Below are positions 54,115 to 63,180 of a DNA stretch of 64,000 bases, in pieces. Position 1 is the first letter of the stretch. Each line of letters begins with the position of its first letter. The notes under the pieces were generated by a model. The model did not search any database. It was not told the DNA's origin and saw only the letters and a program-made list of their open reading frames with translations. The stretch spans positions 191,057-255,056 of the forward strand of contig CAZVJF010000006.1 in the NCBI GenBank assembly GCA_964627445.1, written 5' to 3'. The stretch comes from Luteibaculum sp964627445. Its GTDB lineage: Bacteria > Bacteroidota > Bacteroidia > Flavobacteriales_D > Luteibaculaceae. A program made the position numbers and the translations under genes.

Positions 54115-55305
54115 ATGAACTTACACGAATATCAAGGAAAATCGATTCTTAAAAGCTTTGGCGTTGCCATACAAGAAGGTATTGTGGCACACACAGCCGA
54201 TGAAGCGGTAGAAGCAGCCCGCAAGTTAAACGAGCAAACCGGAACCGACTGGTGGGTGATCAAAGCTCAGATACACGCAGGTGGCCGCGGAAAAGGCGGA
54301 GGTGTAAAACTGGCCAAATCGCTAGACGATGTTAAAAACATAGCGGGTGAAATCATCGGAATGGATCTCGTAACGCCACAAACGCCCCCACAAGGAAAGC
54401 GTGTGCACAAGGTTTTAGTTGGGCAGGATGTATACTATCCAGGTCCTAGTGAAACCAGCGAAATCTATATGTCGGTACTACTAGACCGCGAAAAAGGGCG
54501 CAATACCATTATCTACTCTACCGAGGGTGGAATGGATATTGAAGAAGTAGCCGAAAAAACACCACACCTTATTTTTAAAGAAGAGGTAGATCCTTCTGTA
54601 GGTTTACAAGGTTTCCAGGCACGTAAGATTGCCTTTAACTTAGGACTTAGCGGACAGGCGTTTAAACAAATGGTGAAGTTTGTATCCTCTTTATACAAAG
54701 CATACGAAGGATGCGATGCCAGTCTTTTTGAGATTAACCCCGTATTGAAAACATCGGACGATAAAATTATTGCTGTTGATGCTAAGGTTACCTTAGATGA
54801 CAATGCTTTGTTCCGTCACCCGAACTACGCAGAAATGCGCGATATAACCGAGGAAGATCCTACCGAAGTAGAAGCCGGTGAAGCTGGTCTCAACTTCGTA
54901 AAGCTAGACGGAAACGTTGGTTGTATGGTAAACGGAGCTGGCCTTGCTATGGCTACCATGGATATTATTAAAATGTCGGGTGGAGATCCGGCCAACTTCT
55001 TAGATGTAGGAGGTACTGCAAATGCAGAGCGCGTGGAGAAAGCCTTTAACATTATCCTGAAAGACAAGAACGTAAAAGCCATCTTAATTAACATCTTTGG
55101 TGGAATTGTACGTTGCGACCGCGTAGCGCAAGGTGTAGTAGATGCGTATAAGAGCTATGGGGATTTTCCCGTGCCGTTAATTGTGCGTTTGCAAGGAACC
55201 AATGCCGAAGAAGCCAAGAAGCTTATTGACGATTCTGGTTTGGATGTGCACTCGGTAGTATTGCTAAAAGAAGCTGCAGACAAAGTAGCCGAGGTACTGG
55301 CCTAA
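54115..55305 (+). CDS. sucC: Succinate-CoA ligase, ADP-forming, beta subunit
   Basis: 396 aa from the ATG at 54115 (MNLHEYQGK), the standard start; an upstream in-frame ATG at 54094 lies next to the -7 box and was rejected. ATP-grasp domain with KAQIHAGGRGKGGGVK, then the CoA-ligase domain with FEINPVLKT, GNVGCMVNGAGLAMATMD and NIFGGIVRCDRVA. It catalyses the substrate-level phosphorylation step of the TCA cycle together with the alpha subunit (sucD), which is not in this window. It has a full promoter and its own terminator, so it is monocistronic here. Confidence 0.97.
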   Translation: MNLHEYQGKSILKSFGVAIQEGIVAHTADEAVEAARKLNEQTGTDWWVIKAQIHAGGRGKGGGVKLAKSLDDVKNIAGEIIGMDLVTPQTPPQGKRVHKVLVGQDVYYPGPSETSEIYMSVLLDREKGRNTIIYSTEGGMDIEEVAEKTPHLIFKEEVDPSVGLQGFQARKIAFNLGLSGQAFKQMVKFVSSLYKAYEGCDASLFEINPVLKTSDDKIIAVDAKVTLDDNALFRHPNYAEMRDITEEDPTEVEAGEAGLNFVKLDGNVGCMVNGAGLAMATMDIIKMSGGDPANFLDVGGTANAERVEKAFNIILKDKNVKAILINIFGGIVRCDRVAQGVVDAYKSYGDFPVPLIVRLQGTNAEEAKKLIDDSGLDVHSVVLLKEAADKVAEVLA

Positions 55306-55333
55306 GCCACTTTTACTGGTTATAAAATATTTG

Positions 55334-55362
55334 AAAACCGCCCTGAAAAAGGCGGTTTTTTT
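55334..55362 (+). terminator. Terminator of sucC
   Basis: Stem AAAACCGCC / GGCGGTTTT (55334-55342 and 55351-55359), 8-base loop, T-run. It lies 28 bases after the stop. Confidence 0.9.
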
Positions 55363-55548
55363 GTGCCTTAATATTTAGTTAACACAAAAAAGTTGCACGA
55401 AAGGAGCTTTGGTTTTCTTGGTGTTGCAATTAACATTGAGTTAACCTGAATGAAAGTTTTTTCACGATTCCATAACATTTAACAGTGCTGGCAATCCGTG
55501 ATTCACTATCATCTTTGCGCCATCTTACAAAACCAAAACTTAATTAAA

Positions 55549-56745
55549 ATGAAAAAGGTTACTAAAATGGTTCTTGCCTTAATGATGGCAAGTTTCGCAT
55601 TCGTTTCTTGTGATGATGATGATCCTACGGAAGAAGTTCCTGTTACTCCTTCTAACAACATCACATCGAACACCACTTGGGCTGCAGATGAAGTACACGA
55701 GTTGAACGGTCGTGTTTTCGTTACTAACGGAGCTACACTTACTATCGAGCCAGGTGCTATCATTAAAGCTGCTGCTGGTACAGGTGCAAACGCAAGTGCA
55801 CTTATTGTTGCTAGAGATGGTAAAATAGATGCACAGGGTACTGCTGAAAGTCCTATCATCTTTACCTCTGCTGCAGATGAGATCGAAGTAGGAGAGACTG
55901 AAAGCTCACTAAGCCCAGACTTTTCTGGTCTATGGGGTGGTCTTATTATCTTAGGAAATGCTCCTGGTTCTTTTAAAGGTGATGTTCAGGAAGTACAAAT
56001 CGAAGGTATTCCACCATCAGAGCCTCTAGGTCTTTACGGTGGTTCTGACGCTACCCATAACTCAGGTACACTTCGTTACGTTTCTGTACGTCACGGTGGT
56101 GCTAACATCGGTGAAGGAAACGAAATCAACGGTATCACTTTAGGTGGTGTTGGTTCTGGAACTACTATCGAGCACGTTGAGGTTGTTGCTAACCAGGATG
56201 ATGGTATCGAGTTTTTCGGTGGTACTGTAAACGTTTCTAACGCTGTAGTTTGGAATGCTGGTGATGACGCTATCGATACCGATCAAGCTTGGTCTGGTAC
56301 ACTCAACAACTTCGTAGTTGTTTGTGGTACTGATACAGATCACGGTTTAGAAATTGATGGTCCTGAAGGTAGCGCTAACGGTGCACACACACTTACTAAC
56401 GGTACAGTTAAAGGAGATGTAAATTCTGAGCTAGCTAACTTCCGCGATGGTGCGCAAGGTAACTTCAACAACCTGTACTTCTTCAACTTCCCTAACCCGA
56501 ATACTGAGGATGAGCGTGGTGATTTCTCTTTTGATGACGATCCTGCTACCGAAGCAAACTTTGTTTCTGGTGTACTTAGCTTCTCTGACTTAGAGACTAC
56601 TTTGCCTGATGGTCTTACTATCCAGTTGTCTGACGTATTTAAGAACAACACTGCACAGCACGCAAGCAATGTAGAAACTCCAACTGTAGGTGCAAATACT
56701 TCAGTTTTATCTTGGACTTATACTGCTAGCCAGGGTCAGTTCTAA
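55549..56745 (+). CDS. Predicted beta-helix lipoprotein, highly expressed codon use
   Basis: 398 aa from the ATG at 55549 (MKKVTKMVLALMMASFAFVSC-DDDD), with a clean lipobox and four acidic residues after the Cys, as in surface-exposed lipoproteins. The body is a right-handed beta-helix by pattern: GATLTIEPGAIIKA, ALIVARDGKIDAQG, IIFTSAADEI, LIILGNAPGSF, LRYVSVRHGGANIG, HVEVVANQDDGIEFFGGTVNVSNA and GDDAIDTDQ. Codon use is strongly biased (GGT, GCT, AAC, ATC) unlike its neighbours, so it is probably abundant. Its partner is likely the TonB receptor that follows; the T9SS protein further on is a paralogue. The ligand is unknown. Confidence 0.75.
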   Translation: MKKVTKMVLALMMASFAFVSCDDDDPTEEVPVTPSNNITSNTTWAADEVHELNGRVFVTNGATLTIEPGAIIKAAAGTGANASALIVARDGKIDAQGTAESPIIFTSAADEIEVGETESSLSPDFSGLWGGLIILGNAPGSFKGDVQEVQIEGIPPSEPLGLYGGSDATHNSGTLRYVSVRHGGANIGEGNEINGITLGGVGSGTTIEHVEVVANQDDGIEFFGGTVNVSNAVVWNAGDDAIDTDQAWSGTLNNFVVVCGTDTDHGLEIDGPEGSANGAHTLTNGTVKGDVNSELANFRDGAQGNFNNLYFFNFPNPNTEDERGDFSFDDDPATEANFVSGVLSFSDLETTLPDGLTIQLSDVFKNNTAQHASNVETPTVGANTSVLSWTYTASQGQF

Positions 56746-56770
56746 GAACGAATCGATACAGTATTTACTA

Positions 56771-56796
56771 AAACCCCGCGAGAGCGGGGTTTTTTT
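56771..56796 (+). terminator. Terminator of the beta-helix lipoprotein gene
   Basis: Stem AAACCCCGC / GCGGGGTTT, loop GAGA, T-run. A very stable stem, which fits a strongly transcribed gene. Confidence 0.92.
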
Positions 56797-56951
56797 GTTT
56801 AGTATTCTCATGTTCATATTGCCTTAACATTGTTCGGGCTGGTATGATCGGTAGATTAAATAGGGTTGTATTATTAACACTGAGGTAACATACGAGCACG
56901 GATTCATTAGCAGTATATCCAGACTTTTGCACCGAATTTAACCGTGTACGA

Positions 56952-59849
56952 ATGAAACGCATTTTTCAAGTTCTTCTAGTTACTCTTTTTGTCGGTGTGT
57001 CTATGGCGGCCACTGCGCAGTACGCTGCTATTCGCGGACAGGTAATAGATGACGCTTCCGGTGAAACCATTATTGGTGCAGCCGTAGTTATTGAAGGAAC
57101 CACTACAGGTGCTTCAACAGACCTGGATGGTAAGTTCGAAATTAAAGTAGCGCCTGGAACGTATAATGTAGTATCTACTTTTATCTCGTATTCTCCTATA
57201 AAAATCGAAGGCGTTGAGGTGAAAGAAGGTGAAGTTACGGCACTCGGAACCATTCGTATGGGTGCCAATACCGAGCAGTTAAAGGAAGTGGTGGTTACAG
57301 CTAAGGCGGTGCAAAATACCGAGGCTGCCCTAGTTACGATGAAGCGCAAGTCGGCCAACGTTATCGATGGTATTTCAGCAGCAAGCTTTAAGAAGATTGG
57401 TGATTCGGATGCAGCGAGTGCCATGAGTCGTGTTACCGGAGTTTCGATAGAAGGCGGGAAGTACGTTTTTGTGAGAGGTTTGGGAGACCGTTACACCAAG
57501 ACTACAGTAAATGGAATGGAAATTCCAGGCTTAGACCCCGACCGTAACTCGGTGCAATTGGATATTTTTCCAACCAACGTAATCGATAATATTGTGGTAA
57601 GCAAGTCCTTTACTGCGGATTTGCCAGCCGATTTTACCGGGGGGGCAGTAGATATTGCTCTTAAGGATTTTCCCGATCGTAAAACCATGGATGTTGGGGT
57701 GAGCTTAGGATACAATCCTAATATGCACTTTCAAAGCGATGCATTGACCCAGCGCACAAGTAGTACTGACTTTTTAGGTTTTGACGGAGGATTAAGAGAT
57801 TTACCGTTCGATGATTCTAAGTCTTTTCCTACCATTAATGATGCCATTGGAAACCCTACAGGGGAGGACGCTCAGCGCTTTGAGGCTGCTTTAAGAGATT
57901 TTAATACGCAAATGGCGGGAACCCGTGCTGGAAATTTATTGAACACAGGACTTTCTTTTGCGGTATCCAACCAAAGAGCGTTGGGTGAGCGTACCCTGGG
58001 GTATAGCTTTTCATTGGGTTACCGCAACGAGCTGCAGTACTTTCAAGATGCACAATATAATTTGTACGGAAAACCAACAGATCCCTCAGAAACCGAACTA
58101 GAGCTTTTTGAAGAGCAGGTAGGCGACTTTGCAACACAAAACACCTTGGTATCGGCCATGGCAGGGGTTTCGCTTAAGGACGACAAGTCCAAGTATCGTT
58201 TGAACCTGCTGCATTTGCAAAATGGAGAGTCAAAAACCGGTGAGTTCGATTTTACGGCAAACAACCGCGGTACGGTGTTTACTGCAAAGCAATTCAATAT
58301 AGAATACAGCGAACGTAGCTTAACTAACTTACTGCTTTCTGGTAATACGGTGGCAGGTGCCAATAATGAGTGGAACTATACCTGGAAATTTGCACCTACC
58401 CGCTCGGTATTGAATGATCCAGACATTCGTTTTTCTCGTGTGAGAACAGGAGGTGGCACGCCATTTTCAACAGAAGTTGGTCTGCCTGAGCGCATCTGGA
58501 GAGAGCTTGAAGAGTACAACTTACCCGCGAAGTTTGATGTGGTTCGTGATCTAACGATTTCACAGCGCGATGCCAAATTGAAGTTTGGAGCTTCAACCGT
58601 GTATAAAGAGCGCGATTTCAATATTTACAATTTCCAGGTAATCCCAGGAAACACAACTTTTGGATCCAACCCTAGCCCCAACGATATCTTTGTTGAGGAA
58701 AACCTCTATGACTCAGAGAACCCTCAGGGCGTTCGCGTTAATCCACAGTTTGTGCCCATTAACCCCAACCAGTTTAACTCCAAAGCAGTTAATGTAGGTG
58801 CTTATGGGTCGTTAGAATTTCAACCCACACCATTGCTGAAAGCTATTGTAGGGCTTCGCGCAGAATTGTACCAGCAGTACTATACCGGTACCAATCAGAC
58901 TGGAAGTATAGTTCTAGACAACGAACTGCTTTTGGATGACTTGGATCTATTCCCAACCTTAAACTTGATCTACAACGTTCAGGAGAATCAAAACTTACGC
59001 TTCTCATTCTCTAGAACTATTGCGCGTCCTTCCTTTAAGGAGCTTTCTTATGCAGAGATCTTAGACCCCATTACGGGTAGAACTTTTGTAGGTGGTTTAT
59101 TTACCGAAGTAGCTACAGTTGGAGGAGAGACCCAGGCCTTGTGGGATGGTAAACTACAATCTACACGCATCAACAACATAGATGTACGCTGGGAATTGTT
59201 TAACGGTATTGGCCAATCGGTGTCGGTGAGTGCTTTCTACAAAGGATTTAGTAAGCCTATTGAAATGGTGCAGTTCCTTTCCGATCCAGGTTCTTTCCAG
59301 GCAAGAAACGTAGGGGATGCTACCGTACTCGGTACTGAAATTGAAGTACGTCAGTCACTCGCACTAATTAGCCCTAAACTGGAGCAGTTCTCTTTAGTAG
59401 GTAATCTAACCCTAACGCGTTCTTCCATTGATATGTCTACCTCCGAATTGCGTTCACGTCAATTGTCTGCAAGAGAGGGCGAAGAGGTAGAAGATACCCG
59501 TGCTATGGCAGGACAGGCACCATACTTAATTAACACTTCGTTATTGTATGCTACCAAAGATAGAGCAACCGATATAGGTATTAGCTACAACGTGCAAGGT
59601 AGAACACTACAGTTTGTAGGTTTCGGGAACCAAACCGATGTATTCTCTGTGCCTTTCCACTCATTAAATATCAAAGGATCGCACAAGTTTGGAGAAGACA
59701 ACCGCTGGAAAGCTTCTTTGAAAGTAACCAACTTACTTAATGATGCCAGAGAGCAAGTATTCTCTAGCTTCCAGGCAGAAGATCAGTTCTTTACCAGACT
59801 GCTACCTATGCGTACCATTAGCGTAGGAATTAGCTACAAGATTTTCTAA
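56952..59849 (+). CDS. TonB-dependent outer-membrane receptor
   Basis: 965 aa. Signal peptide MKRIFQVLLVTLFVGVSMAATAQ; a carboxypeptidase-regulatory-like domain (about 27-105, RGQVIDDASGETIIGAAVVIEG); plug domain (about 120-245, with FVRGLGDRYTKTTVNG and GLDPDRNSVQLDIFPTNVIDNI); then a 22-strand-type barrel to the end (SVGISYKIF). The plug motif belongs to a conserved Bacteroidota receptor class seen near beta-helix surface proteins, as far as I recall. No SusD gene is beside it. The ligand is not known; the flanking paralogous beta-helix proteins suggest that they hand it the substrate. A near -7 box (GACTTTTG) lies 12 bases upstream. Confidence 0.9.
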   Translation: MKRIFQVLLVTLFVGVSMAATAQYAAIRGQVIDDASGETIIGAAVVIEGTTTGASTDLDGKFEIKVAPGTYNVVSTFISYSPIKIEGVEVKEGEVTALGTIRMGANTEQLKEVVVTAKAVQNTEAALVTMKRKSANVIDGISAASFKKIGDSDAASAMSRVTGVSIEGGKYVFVRGLGDRYTKTTVNGMEIPGLDPDRNSVQLDIFPTNVIDNIVVSKSFTADLPADFTGGAVDIALKDFPDRKTMDVGVSLGYNPNMHFQSDALTQRTSSTDFLGFDGGLRDLPFDDSKSFPTINDAIGNPTGEDAQRFEAALRDFNTQMAGTRAGNLLNTGLSFAVSNQRALGERTLGYSFSLGYRNELQYFQDAQYNLYGKPTDPSETELELFEEQVGDFATQNTLVSAMAGVSLKDDKSKYRLNLLHLQNGESKTGEFDFTANNRGTVFTAKQFNIEYSERSLTNLLLSGNTVAGANNEWNYTWKFAPTRSVLNDPDIRFSRVRTGGGTPFSTEVGLPERIWRELEEYNLPAKFDVVRDLTISQRDAKLKFGASTVYKERDFNIYNFQVIPGNTTFGSNPSPNDIFVEENLYDSENPQGVRVNPQFVPINPNQFNSKAVNVGAYGSLEFQPTPLLKAIVGLRAELYQQYYTGTNQTGSIVLDNELLLDDLDLFPTLNLIYNVQENQNLRFSFSRTIARPSFKELSYAEILDPITGRTFVGGLFTEVATVGGETQALWDGKLQSTRINNIDVRWELFNGIGQSVSVSAFYKGFSKPIEMVQFLSDPGSFQARNVGDATVLGTEIEVRQSLALISPKLEQFSLVGNLTLTRSSIDMSTSELRSRQLSAREGEEVEDTRAMAGQAPYLINTSLLYATKDRATDIGISYNVQGRTLQFVGFGNQTDVFSVPFHSLNIKGSHKFGEDNRWKASLKVTNLLNDAREQVFSSFQAEDQFFTRLLPMRTISVGISYKIF

Positions 59850-59871
59850 AAGACAATCAGTAAATCCAATT

Positions 59872-59901
59872 AAAAAACCGCTGCATTCCAGCGGTTTTTT
59901 T
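59872..59901 (+). terminator. Terminator of the TonB receptor gene
   Basis: Stem AAAAAACCGCTG / CAGCGGTTTTTT, loop CATTC, T-run. Confidence 0.92.
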
Positions 59902-59925
59902 GTGACTTCGAGCGAAGTAATGATA

Positions 59926-59933
59926 TATATTTG
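59926..59933 (+). promoter_or_regulatory. -7 promoter box TATATTTG
   Basis: Perfect TAnnTTTG 23 bases before the ATG at 59957, so the T9SS protein has its own promoter. TTTG lies 23 bases upstream of the box (59899-59902), slightly far. Confidence 0.55.
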
Positions 59934-59956
59934 CGACTATAAATTTCAATATATTC

Positions 59957-61504
59957 ATGAGAAACTTATGGTGTTTGCTGCTTGTCGTTAGTTATTCGGT
60001 ATTCGGGCAGGAAAAAAGTAAAGTGATTTCAGAGAACATTACGAGTGACACCCATTGGAGTCACGATACCACCTATGTGCTGGATGGACGCATTTATGTT
60101 GCCAATAGCGCGGTGTTAACCATAGACTCGGGCACCGTAATTAAAGGTAAGGCAGGGGAGGGGGCTTCTGCCAGTATGCTGATCATTGCAAGAAACAGCC
60201 AAATTATAGCTGAAGGAACGCGTGAGTTTCCTATCATCTTTACTTCCATAGCCGATGATATCTATTTTGATGCAACGGTTATGCGGCATGTAGGAACCAA
60301 TAACATGGGGCCATCTGAGCAAGGGTTTTGGGGCGGTGTGGTAATACTGGGAAATGCGCAAGGCTCTTTTCCACAAGCACAAAATGAAACCGTTCTTGAA
60401 GGTTTTCCTGCAACAGAGAACCTGGCATACTACGGGGGTGATACCAACGAAGAAAGTTCAGGCGTTTTGCGCTATGTTTCTATACGCCACGGAGGTGCAA
60501 ATGTTGGAGCAGGAAACGAAATAGGTTCGTTAACCCTAGGGGCAGTAGGCGAACTTACCGAGATTGATCACGTAGAGGTGTATGCTGGGATGGATGATGG
60601 CCTGGATATCTACGGGGGTAATGTGAATATCAAACACGCGATTTTAGACGAAATAGGGGATGATGCCGTAGATTATGACCAGGGCTATTTAGGATACATG
60701 CAGTTTATTTACGTAGCTCAAACGGGAGATGCTGCTATTGAAGCCGATGGTGGCGAGGGTGAAGAGGTAGAAGGACAGCCCGTTTTCTACAACTTTACAG
60801 TAATGGATACGGGTAGCATGGCCAACCAAGCCTTCGATGTTGATTACGGATTGATTGTGGGTAATTCTGTTGTTAAGGGCTTTACAGAAGAAGGATTTAT
60901 TCTCAATGATGACGCCTATAATTACATGCGTGGCGTTTCTACAAAAGCAACCTTTCGCGTTGAAAACACCATCTTTGATGATGTTGCTGATGGTACGCCA
61001 GCAGGGGTTATTACTACGAAATCCTTTCAACCAGGGAGTGGTACCGTAATTACAGACCACTTCAATGAACACAATAATGCAATTGAAGCGGTTTTTATTT
61101 TTAAAAATTACCCAGTGCCACCAGCTGGTACGGCCAATAATGGTGTGCCATCTGAAATCGAGTGGTTTGAGCCAGTAACTTATCAAGGTGCTTTTGAACC
61201 GTTTGGAGAACAATGGTCTTGCGAATGGACTCGCAGCCAACCCGATTGTGTAATCCTTTCTACCCGTGAGCTAAACGTTAAGCTGGATATCAAGATTTTC
61301 CCCAATCCTGCAACGCAAACGGTGCAGCTAACCGCTAATTTTACTGGAACCATTGAGTTATATGGGATACAAGGGCAATTGGTAAAACAATTCTCCCTTA
61401 GTAACAACAACAGCCTAGATGTCACCGACTTAGCGCCGGGGAGTTATGTGTTGGTTGGATACAGTGCCCAAGGCAACTTTAGCCAGGCCCTAGTAATCGA
61501 ATAG
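59957..61504 (+). CDS. Beta-helix surface protein with T9SS type A tail
   Basis: 515 aa. Signal peptide ending VFGQ (about 18). Residues 25-290 align along the full length with the lipoprotein at 55549 (AVLTIDSGTVIKG, LIIARNSQIIAEG, IIFTSIADDI, VVILGNAQGSF, LRYVSIRHGGANVG, GDDAVDYDQ), so the two are paralogues. Residues about 295-430 are specific, with a short Cys pair (EQWSCEWTRSQPDC). The tail (about 435-515) is a type A sorting domain (IKIFPNPATQTVQ ... GSYVLVGYS). It is exported across the outer membrane, then attached or released; its partner is likely the preceding receptor. Confidence 0.8.
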   Translation: MRNLWCLLLVVSYSVFGQEKSKVISENITSDTHWSHDTTYVLDGRIYVANSAVLTIDSGTVIKGKAGEGASASMLIIARNSQIIAEGTREFPIIFTSIADDIYFDATVMRHVGTNNMGPSEQGFWGGVVILGNAQGSFPQAQNETVLEGFPATENLAYYGGDTNEESSGVLRYVSIRHGGANVGAGNEIGSLTLGAVGELTEIDHVEVYAGMDDGLDIYGGNVNIKHAILDEIGDDAVDYDQGYLGYMQFIYVAQTGDAAIEADGGEGEEVEGQPVFYNFTVMDTGSMANQAFDVDYGLIVGNSVVKGFTEEGFILNDDAYNYMRGVSTKATFRVENTIFDDVADGTPAGVITTKSFQPGSGTVITDHFNEHNNAIEAVFIFKNYPVPPAGTANNGVPSEIEWFEPVTYQGAFEPFGEQWSCEWTRSQPDCVILSTRELNVKLDIKIFPNPATQTVQLTANFTGTIELYGIQGQLVKQFSLSNNNSLDVTDLAPGSYVLVGYSAQGNFSQALVIE

Positions 61505-61530
61505 CGCAGGAGTATTTATACCGTACCCAG

Positions 61531-61560
61531 AGCCGTGCTGTATCGCAGTGCGGCTTTTTT
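61531..61560 (+). terminator. Terminator of the T9SS beta-helix protein gene
   Basis: Stem AGCCGTGCTG / CAGTGCGGCT with two G-T pairs, loop TATCG, T-run. It ends just before the stop of the convergent gene. Confidence 0.8.
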
Positions 61561-61565
61561 GTTTC

Positions 61566-62588
61566 CTAACTCTCCTCCTCGTAAAATACTTGGTAGTATT
61601 TGCGACCTTCATCATCCACGCCTTTGCGTATAAGCGATTTGTCGCCATGGATGTAAATGTGGAAGTTCTTATCCAACTTGAGTACGCTTTTGAACACTTT
61701 GCCGTGCTTTTGCACCGCCTTTTTGGAGATTTCAAACTCCTCCAGGGGTTGTATCTCCATCTCCTGTGCGCAAGCTGCGCTGTAATTACGGTAGGACTCC
61801 GTTACGGCTTCATCGCCACCAAATACGGCCGACTCAAACTCGGCTTGTTTGTAGGTGTCGTTGCTCTTAAAATACTCTGATGACTTATTGAGCAAGTCGA
61901 TTTGGTCTGACTTTTCTACTTCGTACTCGTGTGGAATTTGCTGCGAAATAAAGGTTTTTGCCATGCTTATGGCTTGGTTGGTACTGTTTACCTCATCGTT
62001 TTTCAGTTTCACCTTTACAAAGTCGTTTTTCCAGTACTCGGTTTCTTTGCCCGCATTGTCTATCAGCAATAGGGTAGGTGTGGGGTCGGTAAACAAAACC
62101 AAGCAGGCTTTATCCAGCTTTTGCTGTCCGATGCCTTTTTTAAAGCCGATGTCTCCGTTTTCTTGGGTATCAATAAAGGTGGCCTTGTTCTCTACCTTGC
62201 AAATGGCCAGAGCGCGCACGGGGTTGGCCTTGAACAGCACATCCAATCCATCCAAAATAAATACATCACCATCTTTTATGTTGGGGTGGAGGGATACGTC
62301 CATAAGGTGGGCCGCTATATCCAATGCCGTATTGGCATCCAAACAGCTTTTCTCTCGCATATCCTGGCTGTAGGTATGCAGCATGTTATGATTGATATCT
62401 ACCGGGTGCCAAAAGTCGTAGGTTTCAAAGCATTGGGTAAACGGCTTTAAAAAGATGTTTTTGAGCACTTCTTCGTGGTCGTATTCCGAGAGGTCTACGG
62501 GCCCGCCAAGGTCGAGGCTTTGTGGGTTTTCTTTTTGAAACGGGAAGTAAAAGGCCGCTTGTATTTGCGCGGTAGTTATGTTGAGCAT
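61566..62588 (-). CDS. Nucleoid-associated protein, NdpA/NA37-like
   Basis: 340 aa, cytoplasmic. It begins MLNITTAQIQAAFYFPF and shows the NdpA-type layout: a long N-terminal acidic domain, LAICKVENKATFI, and a C-terminal KHGKVFKSVLKLDKNFHIYIHG-type basic strand pair followed by DDEGRKYYQVFYEEES. NdpA homologues bind double-stranded DNA. A perfect -7 box is 32 bases upstream. The family assignment is by memory of the pattern, not a search. Confidence 0.65.
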   Translation of the reverse strand: MLNITTAQIQAAFYFPFQKENPQSLDLGGPVDLSEYDHEEVLKNIFLKPFTQCFETYDFWHPVDINHNMLHTYSQDMREKSCLDANTALDIAAHLMDVSLHPNIKDGDVFILDGLDVLFKANPVRALAICKVENKATFIDTQENGDIGFKKGIGQQKLDKACLVLFTDPTPTLLLIDNAGKETEYWKNDFVKVKLKNDEVNSTNQAISMAKTFISQQIPHEYEVEKSDQIDLLNKSSEYFKSNDTYKQAEFESAVFGGDEAVTESYRNYSAACAQEMEIQPLEEFEISKKAVQKHGKVFKSVLKLDKNFHIYIHGDKSLIRKGVDDEGRKYYQVFYEEES

Positions 62589-62620
62589 GGGCGTGTGATC
62601 ATCGAGTTTGGAGGAAGCGA

Positions 62621-62628
62621 CAAAGTTA
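62621..62628 (-). promoter_or_regulatory. -7 promoter box TAACTTTG
   Basis: Perfect TAnnTTTG on the minus strand, 32 bases before the ATG of the NdpA-like gene. Confidence 0.5.
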
Positions 62629-62632
62629 GGGA

Positions 62633-63124
62633 CTAAATCCCTTTTTTGGCCACCAATTTATGCCTATCGTTGAGCTCCATGAGCGCAGCCGAGCCGTACC
62701 AGGGTTTGAGCTCCATGCGTAGCCAATTTTGCTGGATGGCAGGATCGCTCTCCGTCCAGGCTTTGGCGGTATCTAAGGACTGGGTGTTAAAGATGTATAT
62801 ACCACGTAGTGGGGCATTGTCCAGGAAAGGGCCTGCTAACACCAGATCGCCTGCTTTGGCCATACGTTGAATGTTGTCTAAATGCGCGCGTTGCAATTTG
62901 TTGGTCACTGCCGTATCGGTAATGGTGTTGGATCCTCGGTACAAAAAGGCCATAATGTAGGATTTCATTCCATAGTCATCGGCTCCGAGCGAAGCGGCAT
63001 GGGTGGAGTCGTATTCCAGCCTTTGTGGTGGCGCTACGGGAGTAGTGCTGCTGGTTCTTGGGCCCTGGGTTGTGTTGCACGAAGCCCATAGGACTAGCAT
63101 AAATACAGGAAGTAGGTATTTCAT
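62633..63124 (-). CDS. YciI-like domain lipoprotein
   Basis: 163 aa from the ATG at 63124 (MKYLLPVFMLVLWASC), a clean lipobox; an upstream in-frame ATG at 63154 adds ten basic residues and sits beyond a near -7 box (TACTTTTC, 63144-63151). After a linker rich in Ser, Thr and Pro comes one YciI-like domain (about 53-150): MAFLYRGSNT, RAHLDNIQRMAKAGDLVLAGPFLD, RGIYIFNTQS, and WLRMELKPWYGS. YciI proteins are normally cytoplasmic; here it is exported and lipid-anchored. The His in AHLDNI is conserved in the family. Confidence 0.75.
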   Translation of the reverse strand: MKYLLPVFMLVLWASCNTTQGPRTSSTTPVAPPQRLEYDSTHAASLGADDYGMKSYIMAFLYRGSNTITDTAVTNKLQRAHLDNIQRMAKAGDLVLAGPFLDNAPLRGIYIFNTQSLDTAKAWTESDPAIQQNWLRMELKPWYGSAALMELNDRHKLVAKKGI

Positions 63125-63180
63125 AGCACGCGTTTGGTGCCGAGAAAAGTACATTTTTTTGTTTTCTGCTATCGCGGGTG

